Source: Scatomorpha stercorigallinarum (GTDB taxonomy: Bacteria; Bacillota; Clostridia; Oscillospirales; Oscillospiraceae). From it: 35,074 nt of DNA. The position numbers and the translations under genes are program-made. Under the pieces are notes generated by a model. It did not search any database, had not been told where the DNA came from, and worked only from the letters and a program-made list of their open reading frames with translations. The stretch covers positions 1-35,074 of the forward strand of contig CALXGN010000019.1 of assembly GCA_944387865.1 (NCBI GenBank), in the 5' to 3' direction. Shown in pieces: positions 22,022-32,300 of the stretch. The stretch's first letter is position 1, and each line of letters starts with the position of its first letter.

Positions 22022-24562
22022 TCACTTCGCGGGCTTGACAATAATATTGACCAGCTTGTTTTTGACAACGATGGTCTTGACGACCTGCATCCCATCGGTA
22101 AACTTTTTCACCTTCTGGTCGGCCAGCGCCGTCTCCACCGCCACGCTGTCCTCGCAGTCCACGGGCACTGTGACCGTGCTGCGCAGCTTGCCGTTCACCT
22201 GCACGGCGATCTCCTTTTCGTCGTCGAGGGTCTTGGCCAGGTCGTACTGCGGCCAGGGGGCCGTGGAGGCGATGCCCTCGAAGCCCTGGATCTCCCAAAG
22301 CTCCTCCACCATGTGCGGCGCAAAGGGGCTCAGCAGCGCGAGCAGGGCCTTGATGTCCCCGCGGGAGGGCGCGTTTTCGGAGAACTTGTTCACCAGCGTC
22401 ATCATGCAGGCGATGGCGGTGTTGAACTTCATGCCCTCGATGTCCTCGCCCACCTTCTTGATGGTTCGGTGGACTTCCTTCTCGTTGGCGGCAGAGTAGC
22501 TCTCGTCGCCCTCGATGCGCGTCTCGGACAGGGCCCAGATGCGGTCAAGGAAGCGCTTGCAGCCCTTGACGGCGCTGGGGTTCCATGGGGCGGCCTTTTC
22601 AAAGTCGCCGAGGAACATGATATACAGCCGCAGCGTGTCCGCGCCGAACTCTTTGACGACGTTGTCCGGGTTGACAACGTTGCCCAGGCTCTTGCTCATC
22701 TTGACGATGGGGTGCTCGGCCATCTCGCCGTATTTTTCCACCAGGTGCTTCTTCACGGCCGCTTCGCTGCCATATTCGGCGAGCAGCGCGTCGCGCTCCT
22801 CGTCGGAGAGGTTGGCGTAGTTGTGCGGGTTGAGGCCGAGTATCATGCCGTGGCTGGTGCGCTTGGCATAGGGCTCCTTGGTGGGCACCACGCCGATGTC
22901 GTAGAGGAACTTGTGCCAGAAGCGGGAGTAGAGCAGGTGCAGCGTGGTGTGCTCCATGCCGCCGTTGTACCAGTCAACGGGGCTCCAGTAGTCGAGTGCC
23001 TCCCTGCTGGCCAGCGCCTCGCCGTTCTTCGGGTCCATATAGCGCAGGAAGTACCAGCTGGAGCCGGCCCAGTTGGGCATGGTGTCCGTCTCGTGCTCGG
23101 CGGGGCCGCCGCACTTGGGGCAGGTGCACTTCACCCAGTCCTGCATATGGGCCAGCGGGCTCTCGCCGCTGTCCGTGGGCTCGTAGCTCTTCACATCCGG
23201 CAGAAGGAGCGGCAGGTCCTCCTCGTTCATCGGCACCCAGCCGCACTTCGGGCAGTGGATGATGGGGATGGGCTCGCCCCAGTAGCGCTGGCGGGAGAAC
23301 ACCCAGTCGCGCAGCTTGTAGTTCACCTTGGAGCGGCCGAACCCGCGCTCCTCCAGCCACTTTATCATAGTGGGGATGGCGTCGCGGACGCTCATGCCGT
23401 CCAGGAAGCCGGAGTTGACCATGATGGCCGTGTCGTCCTTGGCGATATAGGCCTCTTTCTCCACATCGCCGCCCTTGACGACCTCGATTATGGGCAGGTG
23501 GAACTCGCGGGCGAATTCCCAGTCGCGCTGGTCGTGGCCGGGGACGGCCATGATGGCGCCCGTACCATAGCTGGCGAGGACGTAATCAGAGAGGAAGATG
23601 GGGATCTCGTCGCCGGTGACAGGGTTGATGGCGCGCACGCCCTCGATGACGACGCCAGTCTTGTCCTTGTTGAGCTCGGTGCGCTCAAAGTCGGACTTCT
23701 TGGCCGCCTCGCGCTGGTAAGCGCGCACGGCGTCCATGTTCTCTATCATGCCCGCCCACTTCTCGATCAGCGCGTGCTCGGGGCTCATGACCATATAAGT
23801 GGCGCCGAAGAGCGTATCGGGCCGCGTGGTGAAAACGCAGAGCTTGTCGCCGGCCGTGGTGGCAAAATCCACCTCCGCGCCGGTAGAGCGGCCGATCCAG
23901 TTGCGCTGCTGGATCTTCACGCGCTCGATGTAATCGACGTCGTCCAGGTCGTCGAGCAGCCGCTGGGCGTATTTGGTGATGCCCAGCATCCACTGGCTCT
24001 TTTCCTTCTTGATGACCTCGCCGCCGCAGCGCTCGCAGACGCCGTTGACGACCTCCTCGTTGGCGAGCACGATCTTGCAGCTGGTGCACCAGTTGACGGG
24101 GATGCTGGCCTTATAGGCCAGGCCGTGCTTGTACATCTGCAGGAATATCCACTGCGTCCACTTGTAATACTCGGGGTCGGTGGTGTCCACCACGCGGTCC
24201 CAGTCGAAGCTGTAGCCCAGCATCTGCAGCTGCTTGGTGAAGCGCTCGATGTTGCGCTTGGTGACGTCCCGCGGATGCATGTGGTTCTTGATGGCGTAGT
24301 TCTCCGTCGGCAGGCCAAAGGCGTCAAAGCCTATGGGGAACAGGACGTTTTCGCCCTCCATGCGGCGCTTGCGGGCCACGATGTCCATGGCCGTGTACGG
24401 GCGGGGATGGCCGACGTGCAGGCCGTCGCCGGAGGGGTAAGGGAACTCTACCAGGGGAAAGAACTTCTTGCGCGTGTCATCGCCGGTGACGGCGGCGAAG
24501 GTCTTGTGCTCGAGCCAGTAGTTCTGCCATTTTTTCTCAATTCTTGCGAAATCGTAAGCCAT
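22022..24562 (-). CDS. leuS: Leucyl-tRNA synthetase
   Basis: 846 residues. HVGH (49-52, in YPSGDGLHVGHPRPYT) is the HIGH motif, KMSKS lies near residue 620, a zinc-finger pair CTSCK / CERCG and a second CPKCG / CPKCG pair are visible, and the large CP1 editing insert sits between the two halves of the Rossmann fold. It charges and proofreads tRNA-Leu. I place the start at ATG 24562, with AGAGAGGT upstream, rather than at TTG 24574, which overlaps that site. It is the last gene of the smc-to-leuS cluster, 60 nt after rsfS; no T-box leader is present in that gap. Confidence 0.97.
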   Translation of the reverse strand: MAYDFARIEKKWQNYWLEHKTFAAVTGDDTRKKFFPLVEFPYPSGDGLHVGHPRPYTAMDIVARKRRMEGENVLFPIGFDAFGLPTENYAIKNHMHPRDVTKRNIERFTKQLQMLGYSFDWDRVVDTTDPEYYKWTQWIFLQMYKHGLAYKASIPVNWCTSCKIVLANEEVVNGVCERCGGEVIKKEKSQWMLGITKYAQRLLDDLDDVDYIERVKIQQRNWIGRSTGAEVDFATTAGDKLCVFTTRPDTLFGATYMVMSPEHALIEKWAGMIENMDAVRAYQREAAKKSDFERTELNKDKTGVVIEGVRAINPVTGDEIPIFLSDYVLASYGTGAIMAVPGHDQRDWEFAREFHLPIIEVVKGGDVEKEAYIAKDDTAIMVNSGFLDGMSVRDAIPTMIKWLEERGFGRSKVNYKLRDWVFSRQRYWGEPIPIIHCPKCGWVPMNEEDLPLLLPDVKSYEPTDSGESPLAHMQDWVKCTCPKCGGPAEHETDTMPNWAGSSWYFLRYMDPKNGEALASREALDYWSPVDWYNGGMEHTTLHLLYSRFWHKFLYDIGVVPTKEPYAKRTSHGMILGLNPHNYANLSDEERDALLAEYGSEAAVKKHLVEKYGEMAEHPIVKMSKSLGNVVNPDNVVKEFGADTLRLYIMFLGDFEKAAPWNPSAVKGCKRFLDRIWALSETRIEGDESYSAANEKEVHRTIKKVGEDIEGMKFNTAIACMMTLVNKFSENAPSRGDIKALLALLSPFAPHMVEELWEIQGFEGIASTAPWPQYDLAKTLDDEKEIAVQVNGKLRSTVTVPVDCEDSVAVETALADQKVKKFTDGMQVVKTIVVKNKLVNIIVKPAK

Positions 24563-24621
24563 ACTATCGTTCAACCTCTCTCAATTTCTTCTGTCCGGCT
24601 GCCCCTTTGACCCGAGCGCGC

Positions 24622-24987
24622 TCAGGCCGTAGGGCTGGGAAGGGATGAGAGGTCCACCTCCCCCGCGTCGGCCCAAAGGTGCTCGAGGTTATAGAACTCG
24701 CGCGCCTCCTTCTGGAAGACATGCACGATGACGCTGCCGAAATCGAGCAGTATCCAGTCCCCGCCGCGGTAACCCTCGCGCCGCAGCGGCGGCTCGCCGA
24801 GGTCGGAGAGCGCCTTGTCGCACTCGTCGGTCAGCGTTTTGACATGGGTGGAGCTGGTGGCGGTGCAGATAACGAAATAATCTGCCAGGATGGTGCGCTC
24901 CGTCGTGTGCAGGACCTTGATGTCCTTGGCCATCTTGGCGTCCAGCGCGTGGACGGCGGCGGCGGTGATCTCGAGCGGTGTCAGCAT
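24622..24987 (-). CDS. rsfS: Ribosomal silencing factor RsfS
   Basis: 121 residues of the RsfS/Iojap family, with TERTILADYFVICTATSSTHVKTL and EGYRGGDWILLDFGSVIVHVF as signatures. It binds ribosomal protein L14 and blocks subunit joining when nutrients are short. The ATG at 24987 is used because AAAGGGAG lies 6 nt upstream; the ATG at 25005 overlaps the LCP stop and has no ribosome site. Its place after nadD-yqeK and the LCP gene is a common Firmicutes order. Confidence 0.95.
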   Translation of the reverse strand: MLTPLEITAAAVHALDAKMAKDIKVLHTTERTILADYFVICTATSSTHVKTLTDECDKALSDLGEPPLRREGYRGGDWILLDFGSVIVHVFQKEAREFYNLEHLWADAGEVDLSSLPSPTA

Positions 24988-25004
24988 CTGTATCTCCCTT
25001 TCCA

Positions 25005-26426
25005 TCAATAATAGTATCCGTAGAAATGGGTCTCCCCGCCGGCGACGTAGCCCTGGGTGGTGTCGAAGGTGGCGCCGTTGTCAAAAGTGGCTATCATGTC
25101 CACGTTGTCGCGGGTTATCTCCACCGTGAAGGGGTTGAAATACTCGTTCACCATCACCAGCCAGTCGTCGATGTAGGGGATGACGTAGCTCTCGCCGTAC
25201 ACCGTGCCGTCCGGCTTGCTGGGCAGGGTCATGAAGCTGATGTCCTCGGACGAGAGCTTGAGGAACTCCGCGGCCAGGTAGGCGATATTTCCCAGGCTGA
25301 GGGTGGTGTCCACGCTACTCATGACGATGTCGTAGATCTTCGGCAGGTTGGTGATATTGCCCAGGCTCAGCGTCTGCGAGGCCAGGGCCATAAGCAGCTT
25401 CTGCTGGAACTCGATGCGCTCGATGTCGCCACGGGCATAGGTCTGTGAGCCGTCGTTGGACATGCGGAAGCGCATGGCGTTGACGAAATTCTCGCCGTCC
25501 AGCCGCTGGTAGCCGGCCTTGATGTGGATGCTCACCGGCGGGTTCTGGTCGGGCGCGTCCCAGTCCATGTCGAAGGGTATGTCGTAATACACGCCGCCCA
25601 GGGCGTCCACGATCTCCTCAACGACCTGTATCTCCACGATGGCGTAAAAGTCCACCCGGTAGCCCAGCAGGTCCTCCACCGTGTCAAGCAGGGCGGTGAC
25701 ACCGTCGCCTCCGTTGTTGATGCTGGAGGGATAGGGCTGGTTCATCTTCTTGTGCAGGTTGTCGATGTTCACCAGCGTATCACGGGGGATGTTGACCAGG
25801 TTGAGCTTGCCCGCGGCGATGTCGAACATGCCGATGATGTTCGTGTCCGTGTGGAAGCCCTCGCGGTCCAGGCCGCTGATGAGGAAGGTGTAGACGTCGT
25901 CCCTCCGGTTGGCCGCGTCGATCACGTCCGGCTCCTCGGCGGCGACGCCGTTGTCTGTGGGCGCGGCGCTTTCCGTCACGTCGTCCGTGCCGGGCGTGGC
26001 GATATCCGGCGGCCTCATCCAGGCCTTGACGCCGGCGTAGGCGCCGATGCCGATGGCCGCGATAATCACCAGGGCGATGACGAGCTTCTTCACCCAGCGG
26101 TGGGAGGAGCGGCGCTCCTCGCGGGAGACGTATTCGTCGGAGGAAAAGCGCTGCTGCGGCTGCGCACCGTAGCTCGTGCCCTGCGTGCTGTTGTAGCCCG
26201 AGGACGTGTCCTGGGCGCCGGTATAGCTGGAGCTGTTCTCCACGCGGCGGGCCTGGCGCTCGCGCCTTTCGGCGCGCTCGCGGCGCTCCTCCTCGTAATA
26301 GTCAAGGTCCGGGCTGGCGGAGCGCTCCACTTCCCGCTCCGCGCCGTTGTTTGCCTGGCTGTTGTATCTATGCGTATTGCCGGCCGAGTGCCGGCCTTTC
26401 TTTCCGCTTCCGCCAAAGAGTTGCAT
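25005..26426 (-). CDS. LytR-CpsA-Psr family cell-wall glycopolymer transferase
   Basis: 473 residues. A long, charged, low-complexity cytoplasmic N-terminus (about 1-110, rich in Arg, Glu, Ser and Tyr) precedes one membrane segment (114-134) and the extracellular LCP domain from about 180. Signatures: FLISGLDREGFHTDTNIIG, NIPRDT, and the Arg/Gln-rich ARGDIERIEFQQKLL. These enzymes attach teichoic-acid-like or capsular polymers to peptidoglycan. The N-terminal tail is longer than usual and might be a regulatory or phosphorylated region. Its start shares one base with the upstream stop (TAATG). Confidence 0.93.
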   Translation of the reverse strand: MQLFGGSGKKGRHSAGNTHRYNSQANNGAEREVERSASPDLDYYEEERRERAERRERQARRVENSSSYTGAQDTSSGYNSTQGTSYGAQPQQRFSSDEYVSREERRSSHRWVKKLVIALVIIAAIGIGAYAGVKAWMRPPDIATPGTDDVTESAAPTDNGVAAEEPDVIDAANRRDDVYTFLISGLDREGFHTDTNIIGMFDIAAGKLNLVNIPRDTLVNIDNLHKKMNQPYPSSINNGGDGVTALLDTVEDLLGYRVDFYAIVEIQVVEEIVDALGGVYYDIPFDMDWDAPDQNPPVSIHIKAGYQRLDGENFVNAMRFRMSNDGSQTYARGDIERIEFQQKLLMALASQTLSLGNITNLPKIYDIVMSSVDTTLSLGNIAYLAAEFLKLSSEDISFMTLPSKPDGTVYGESYVIPYIDDWLVMVNEYFNPFTVEITRDNVDMIATFDNGATFDTTQGYVAGGETHFYGYYY

Positions 26427-27595
26427 TATCGCGTTTCGTCCTTTCTGAAGAAGAGAAGTGCGTTCACAGACGCCGTGTGCGGCTCCGTCCCCTTTTCGCG
26501 CAGCTCCTGAAGGCTCATCTCCAGGCCCAGCTCCATCGCCCGGTCGAGGTCGCGGTAGGCGAGCTCACGCAGGCCGTCCACGCCGGGGAAATCGCGCGTG
26601 GGCTCGATGTAATCGGCCATGTAGATGATCTTGTCGAGCAGCGTCATGCCCGGCCGGGCGGTCGTGTGCCAGCGGATGGCGGAATAGACCTCATCGTCCA
26701 CCCCGAACAGGTCCCTCGCCACGGCCGCGCCGGTGACGGCGTGCGTCAGCTTGAGGTTTTCCCGTTCGAATTTGTCGAATACTATACCATATTTCTCCGC
26801 CAATAGCAACTGCTCCGGCATGCTGAGTTTCTTGGTGATGTCGTGCAATATCCCGGCCTCCGCGGCCTCGTCCGGGTCGGCGTCCCAGCGCTCTGCCAGG
26901 CGCACGGCCTCCTGCTCGCAGCCGAGGACATGCGGCACGCGCGACGCCTTCAGCCAGGGCCGCACCTGCTCCCGCAGCCAGGGCAGCGAGGGCTTCGCCC
27001 CATAGCTGCGGCGGCGGATGATGCGCGCGTAGACCTCGCCGTCGAGGATGCCGTCCCCCCGCCGCTCGCGCAGCAGCGAGCGTATGTCCGAGCTGGACAT
27101 CGGCATCGGTGCGGCGTCCAGGATATCGATGCGCGCGCCGTAGCGCCCGCGCAGGTCCTCCGCACAGCGCCGGAGGTCGTCCGCCTCCCCATCCTCGCGC
27201 GGCATCACGGCCAGGCGGCAGTTTTCCAGCAGCCAGCGCGCCTCGTGCCAGAGCTCAAAGCTCAAAAGCATGTCCGCGCCCATGCAGAGCGCGATCTCCG
27301 CGCCGGGATACATGTCCATCAGCTCGCGCACGGTGTCCGAGGTGTAGCTTGCGCCGCCGCGGCGCAGCTCCAGGTCGGAGACCTCGGCCCAGTCGCAGCC
27401 GCGGAAGGCGATGCGCGTCAGTTCCAGGCGCTCGGCGGCGTCCGGGCTGCCGGAGGCCATGGCCTTGTGCGGCGGCTCCGCCGCGGGCATCACGAGGAAG
27501 CGCTCCGGCCGCAGGGCGTCATATGCCGCGCGGGCCGCGCGCACATGCGCCGGGTGCGGCGGGTTGAAGCTGCCGCCGTAGATGGCAACGGTCAT
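26426..27595 (-). CDS. Fused NadD adenylyltransferase and YqeK HD phosphohydrolase
   Basis: One 389-residue frame. Residues 1-195 are NadD (nicotinate-mononucleotide adenylyltransferase of NAD synthesis), with GGSFNPPHPAH (7-17) and SSSDIR (167-172). From about 205 on it is YqeK, an HD-domain hydrolase that splits Ap4A symmetrically, with His222, HD at 251-252, RWHTTA and DYIEPTRDFPG. In Bacillus these are two adjacent genes, nadD and yqeK. Fusion ties NAD synthesis to dinucleotide removal. It overlaps yhbY by 4 nt and the LCP gene by 1 nt. Confidence 0.94.
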   Translation of the reverse strand: MTVAIYGGSFNPPHPAHVRAARAAYDALRPERFLVMPAAEPPHKAMASGSPDAAERLELTRIAFRGCDWAEVSDLELRRGGASYTSDTVRELMDMYPGAEIALCMGADMLLSFELWHEARWLLENCRLAVMPREDGEADDLRRCAEDLRGRYGARIDILDAAPMPMSSSDIRSLLRERRGDGILDGEVYARIIRRRSYGAKPSLPWLREQVRPWLKASRVPHVLGCEQEAVRLAERWDADPDEAAEAGILHDITKKLSMPEQLLLAEKYGIVFDKFERENLKLTHAVTGAAVARDLFGVDDEVYSAIRWHTTARPGMTLLDKIIYMADYIEPTRDFPGVDGLRELAYRDLDRAMELGLEMSLQELREKGTEPHTASVNALLFFRKDETR

Positions 27596-27900
27596 TTTTT
27601 CTTCGCCGCCTTCGGGAGCTCGATCCTGGGATCGGTCTCGTTGCGCTTATAGAGGACGAACTTGCTGCCTATCACCTGCACCTGCTCGGCCCGGCAGCGC
27701 GCGGCCAGCGTGTCCGCCGCCTCACGCGCGGTGAGCATGGAGTTTTCCAGCACGCGGGCCTTCACCAGTTCGCGGGCCTTGAGTGCGTCCGAGAGGGCGA
27801 TGGCCGTATTTTCGGTGATGCCGTCCTTCCCTATCTGCAATATCGTGTCCTCCTTCGCGGCCAGGCCGCGGAGGTAGGCCCTCTGTTTACTTGTCAGCAT
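27592..27900 (-). CDS. yhbY: YhbY family RNA-binding protein
   Basis: 102 residues forming one CRM domain (LTSKQRAYLRGLA at the start, IGKDGIT as the GxxG loop near 23-29, then VKARVLEN and IGSKFVLYKR). It associates with pre-50S ribosomes in known bacteria. It overlaps rdgB by 14 nt and the NadD-YqeK gene by 4 nt. The end is Lys-rich (AAKKK). Confidence 0.93.
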   Translation of the reverse strand: MLTSKQRAYLRGLAAKEDTILQIGKDGITENTAIALSDALKARELVKARVLENSMLTAREAADTLAARCRAEQVQVIGSKFVLYKRNETDPRIELPKAAKKK

Positions 27901-28486
27901 GGCAGTACTCCTTCAGTATCCGTGCAAACTCGCGCAGCGCGCGGCCGCGGTGTGAGATAAGGTTTTTTTCCTCGTGCGTCATCTCGCCCATGGTGCGGCT
28001 CTCGCCCTCGGGGATGAACATGGCGTCGTAGCCAAAGCCGTTCTCGCCCGCCATATAGGTGGCGATGGAGCCCTCGCAGGTGCCGCGCGCGTTCAGCACA
28101 TCGCCGTTGGGGAACACGCAGCATATGGCTGAGACGAAGCGCGCCGTGCGATGTTCCTCCCCCTCGAGGTTTTTCATCAGGAAAAGCCGCCTGTCAAGGT
28201 CGCTGTCGTCGTGGTTGCCGGTGTATCTCGCGCTGTGCACGCCGGGCGCGCCGCCCAGCGCGTCCACTTCCAGGCCGGAATCGTCGCTGACGGCGGGCAG
28301 GCCCGTGGCCTTCATCGCCGCCTCCGCCTTGAGGAAGGCGTTCTCCTCAAAAGTGTCTCCCGTCTCGTCCACCTCGAAGTGGCAGCCGGCCTCGCTCTGC
28401 GGTATCACCTCGATGCCCGTCCCGGCGAGTATCTCCTTGAACTCGAGAAGCTTGTTTTTGTTGTTCGATGCCAGTATCAGCTTCAT
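27887..28486 (-). CDS. rdgB: XTP/dITP diphosphatase (RdgB/HAM1)
   Basis: 199 residues: LILASNNKNKLLEF at the start, SDDSGLEVDAL at 67-77, and GFGYDAMFIP with SHRGRAL near the end are the family signatures. It removes deaminated purine nucleotides (ITP, dITP, XTP) from the pool. The start overlaps the ftsY stop by 4 nt and the end overlaps yhbY by 14 nt, so it is tightly coupled in the operon. Confidence 0.96.
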   Translation of the reverse strand: MKLILASNNKNKLLEFKEILAGTGIEVIPQSEAGCHFEVDETGDTFEENAFLKAEAAMKATGLPAVSDDSGLEVDALGGAPGVHSARYTGNHDDSDLDRRLFLMKNLEGEEHRTARFVSAICCVFPNGDVLNARGTCEGSIATYMAGENGFGYDAMFIPEGESRTMGEMTHEEKNLISHRGRALREFARILKEYCHADK

Positions 28487-29379
28487 GACAGCAGCGCCTC
28501 CGCAAAAGACTCCGGCTCAAAGGCCATCAGGTCGTCCACGCCCTCGCCCACGCCAACGAATTTCACCGGCAGGCCCATCTCACCGGCGATGGCGAACACG
28601 ATGCCGCCCTTGGCCGTGCCGTCCAGCTTGGTGAGCACGATGCCCGTGATGTCCGCGCTCTCGGCGAACTGCTTGGCCTGGATGAGCCCGTTCTGGCCGG
28701 TGGTGGCGTCCACCACCATCAGCGTCTCGATGTCCGCCTCCGGCAGTTCGCGGGAGATGATGCGCCGCATCTTGGCCAGCTCGTTCATCAGGTTGGACTT
28801 GTTGTGCAGCCGCCCGGCGGTGTCGATGATGAGTATATCCGTGCCGCGGGCCTTGGCCGCGGCGATGCCGTCGAACACCACGGAGGCGGGGTCCGAGCCC
28901 TCTCCGTGCTTGACGATGCCGCAGTGCGAGCGCTCGGCCCAGACGGTGAGCTGCTCCGCCGCCGCGGCGCGGAAGGTGTCCGCCGCCGCCAGCAGGACGT
29001 TTTTGCCCTCGGCGGTGTATCTGGCCGCCAGCTTGCCGATGGTCGTGGTCTTGCCCACGCCGTTCACGCCCACCATCAGGATGACGGAGGGCTTCGTCTC
29101 CAGCTTCAGCTCAAAGCTGCCCACGCGCAGGGCGTCCGCCAGGATCTCCACCAGCGCGGCGCGCACCTCGTCCTGCCCCAGGAGCGACTCATCACGCACC
29201 TTTTCGCGCAGCTGCGCGACGGCCCTGGACGCCGCAGCCGCGCCGGCGTCCGCCAGTATCAGCGAGTCCTCCAGCTCCTCATAGAACTCCTCGTTCTCGC
29301 CCGTGAACTCGGCGAAGAGGCCGCCCATCTGCCGCCTGGTCTTTTCCAGGCCCTTTTTTATCTTGTCAAAAAAACCCAT
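28483..29379 (-). CDS. ftsY: Signal recognition particle receptor FtsY
   Basis: 298 residues with a short N-terminal region instead of the long acidic A domain, then the N domain and the SRP GTPase domain: G1 GVNGVGKTT (104-112), DTAGR, TKLDGTAKGG and GVGEGVDDL. It docks SRP-ribosome complexes at the membrane. The ATG shares one base with the smc stop (TAATG), as in many Firmicutes where smc-ftsY is conserved. Confidence 0.97.
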   Translation of the reverse strand: MGFFDKIKKGLEKTRRQMGGLFAEFTGENEEFYEELEDSLILADAGAAAASRAVAQLREKVRDESLLGQDEVRAALVEILADALRVGSFELKLETKPSVILMVGVNGVGKTTTIGKLAARYTAEGKNVLLAAADTFRAAAAEQLTVWAERSHCGIVKHGEGSDPASVVFDGIAAAKARGTDILIIDTAGRLHNKSNLMNELAKMRRIISRELPEADIETLMVVDATTGQNGLIQAKQFAESADITGIVLTKLDGTAKGGIVFAIAGEMGLPVKFVGVGEGVDDLMAFEPESFAEALLS

Positions 29380-32300
29380 TATGCTTCCACTCCGTCTATC
29401 TGTTTACCGGCGGTCTCCAGGTCCAGTTCTATCACCCTGGAAACGCCCTTTTCCTGCATGGTCACGCCGTAGAGCTCGTCGGCCTCCTCCATCGTCCCCC
29501 GGCGGTGGGTGATGACGATGAACTGTGTGCGGCCGGAGATGCGCCGCATGTGCCCGGCGAAGCGCGTGACGTTCGCCTCGTCCAGCGCGGCCTCGATCTC
29601 GTCCATCACGCAGAACGGCGTGGGCCGCACCTTGATGATGGCAAAATAGAGCGCAATGGCCACGAAGGCCATCTCCCCGCCGGAGAGCAGCGTCAGCGTG
29701 GTGAGCGCCTTGCCCGGCGGCTGCACCTTGATGTCGATGTCGCAGGTGAGGACATCGCCCTCGCCCTCCATCACCAGCTCGGCCGTGCCGCCGCCGAAGA
29801 GCTCGGTGAACGTCCGCCCGAAGCTCTCGTTGATGGCGGCGAACTCGCGCGTGAAAATGGCCTTCATCTGCCCCGTCACATCGGAGATTATACCCAAAAG
29901 TTCGGCCTTTGCGCCCTCCACGTCGTCCCGCTGCGAGGCGAGGAATTCATATCGCTCGCTGACGCGCGCGTACTCGTCGATGGCGCCCAGGTTGGGGCTG
30001 CCCAGCGCGTTCATGGCCTTGCGCAGCTCGGCGATCTGCCGGTTGGCTTTTGCCGCGCTCTCGATGGGCTGCCGCACGGCCTCCGCCGCGCTGTGGCTGA
30101 GCCCATAGCCGTCCCAGAGCTTGTCCACCAGCTGCTTCTCCTCCATGTCGGCGGAGAGCTTCTTCTGCTCCAGGCGCGCGGCCGCGCGCTCGGCGTCGAG
30201 GATGGCGTTGTTCTTCTCCTGCACGGCGCGGTCCGTGCGCGTGCGCTCGCCCTCGACTTCCAGGCGCTTGCCGACGGCGGCTGCGATCTCGGCTTTTATC
30301 TTCTCGATGCGCCCGCGCACGTCCGCCATGCTCTGCTCGCGCGCAGCCAGCTCGCGCTCGTAGCTCTCGCGCCCGGCTTCGATGTCCGCCAGCGCGCGCT
30401 CGCGCGTCTCGCGGTCGCCGGAGAGGCCCGTTTGCAGCAGCTCCAGCTGCTCCGCCGCGGAGAGCGTGGCCCGCCGCTCGGCGGCGAGCGCCGTCTGCTC
30501 GTCTTTTATTCCCTGCAGCTCGCCGGCCGCCACGTCCAGCTCATACCGCGCGGAGGCCAGCGAACGCTTCAGCTCCTCCGCGCGCGCTGACAGCTCGTCG
30601 CGCTGCCGCGCCAGGTCGCCGCGCGCGGCCTGCAACCGCTCCAGCTCGCTGCGGCGGGAGAGTATGCCCGCTTTTTTTGCCGTGCTGCCGCCGGTCATCG
30701 AGCCGCCCGTGTGGATGAGCTGCCCGTCCAGCGTGACGATGCGCGCCCTGCCGCGCGAGCGGCGGGAGATGGCGATGGCCTCCGAGAGCGTCTCCGCCAC
30801 CAGCGTGCGGCCCAGCAGGTTCTCCACGACGCTGCGGTATTGCCCGTCGTAGCTCACGAGGTCCGCCGCCAGGCCCAGGCAGCCGTCGTCCTCGTCCGGT
30901 ATATCGTCCAGCCGCCCGCCGCGTATCACGTCCAGCGGCAGGAAGGTGGCGCGGCCCGCGTCGCGCCGCTTGAGCAGCTCGATGGCCCTTTTGGCGTCGT
31001 TCTGCGTGTCCACCACGATGTTCTGTATGGCCGCGCCCAGCGCGGTCTCGATGGCCAGGGCGAAGCGCCCCTCCGTCCGCACCAGGTCGGCTACGGAGCC
31101 GTGCACGCCGTGCAGCGCGCCGTGGCGCGCCTCGCGGATGACCACGCGCACGGCGTTGCCGAAGCCCTCCTGTTCTTTTTCCATGTCCATCAGGATGGAG
31201 ATGCGCGAATCCGTGCTGCGCAGCTCCACCAGCTGCTTCGTCAGCTCGTCGTTGGCCTCGGCGCTCTCGCGCTCGCGGTTCTCGATGCGCATCCGCCGCC
31301 CGTCGATGACGTTCTGCGCCGACTGCGCGCTCTCCGCCAGCTCGGCCAGCCGCGCGTCGATATCGCCCACGCGCGCGCGTTTTTCCTCCACCTGCGCGGC
31401 CAGCGCGGCGGCGCGCTCGGCCTGCTCGCTCATCTCCCCCGCCATGCGCTCGGCGCTCTGGCGGCTGTTTTCCATGTTCGTGCGCAGCACGGCGGCCTCC
31501 GCCTCAAGGCGCGAAAGCGCGCCCTCCGCCTCGGAGAGCCGCTTGCGCCCGGCCTCGGCCTCCACGTCCTGCTGCCTCATGCGCTCGCCCAGCGCTTCGC
31601 TGCGGCCATAGAGCGCCTCCAGCTCGCGTTTGGCGGCGGAGACGGCGTCGCGCGCCGCGGCAAGATCCGCCTCCAGCGTGTCGGATTGCCGCCGCAGGCC
31701 GTCCAGCGTGTCCATCCACAAGCTGACCTCCGCCACGCGCAGCTCGTCGCGCAGGGCGAGGTATTTTTTCGCCGTTTCCGCCTGCTCTTTCAGCGGCGCC
31801 ACCTGCAGTTCCAGCTCGGATATCTTGTCGTTTATGCGCAGCAGGTTCTCCTCCGTGCGCGCCAGGCGGCGCTCGGCCTCCTCCTTGCGGTAGCGGAAGC
31901 GCGAGATGCCCGCGGCCTCCTCCAGCACCTCGCGGCGCTCGTCGCTTTTGCCGCTGATGATCTCGGCGATGCGCCCCTGCCCGATGATGGAATAGCCGTC
32001 GCGGCCCATGCCGGTGTCCATCAGCAGCTCGTTCACGTCGCGCAGGCGCACCTGCTCGCGGTTGATGTAATACTCGCTCTCGCCGCTGCGGTAATAGCGC
32101 CGGGTGATGGTGACCTCCTCGGCGTCGTTGGCCAGTATCCCGGCGGAGTTGTCGATGACCAGCGAGACCTGGGCGAAGCCCATGGCCGGGCGTTTGGCCG
32201 TGCCGCCGAAGATGACGTCCTGCATCTTGCCGCCGCGGAGCGTTTTGGAGCTCTGCTCGCCCATGACCCAGAGGATGGCGTCGGAGATATTCGATTTTCC

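Noticed and set aside
22313..24610. 765-codon open frame on the plus strand over leuS
   Set aside because: Shadow of the leuS codon pattern; leuS has all synthetase motifs and the antisense frame none.
24563..24621. T-box leader before leuS
   Set aside because: The gap to rsfS is only 60 nt, has no T-box sequence or terminator stem, and the genes appear co-transcribed.
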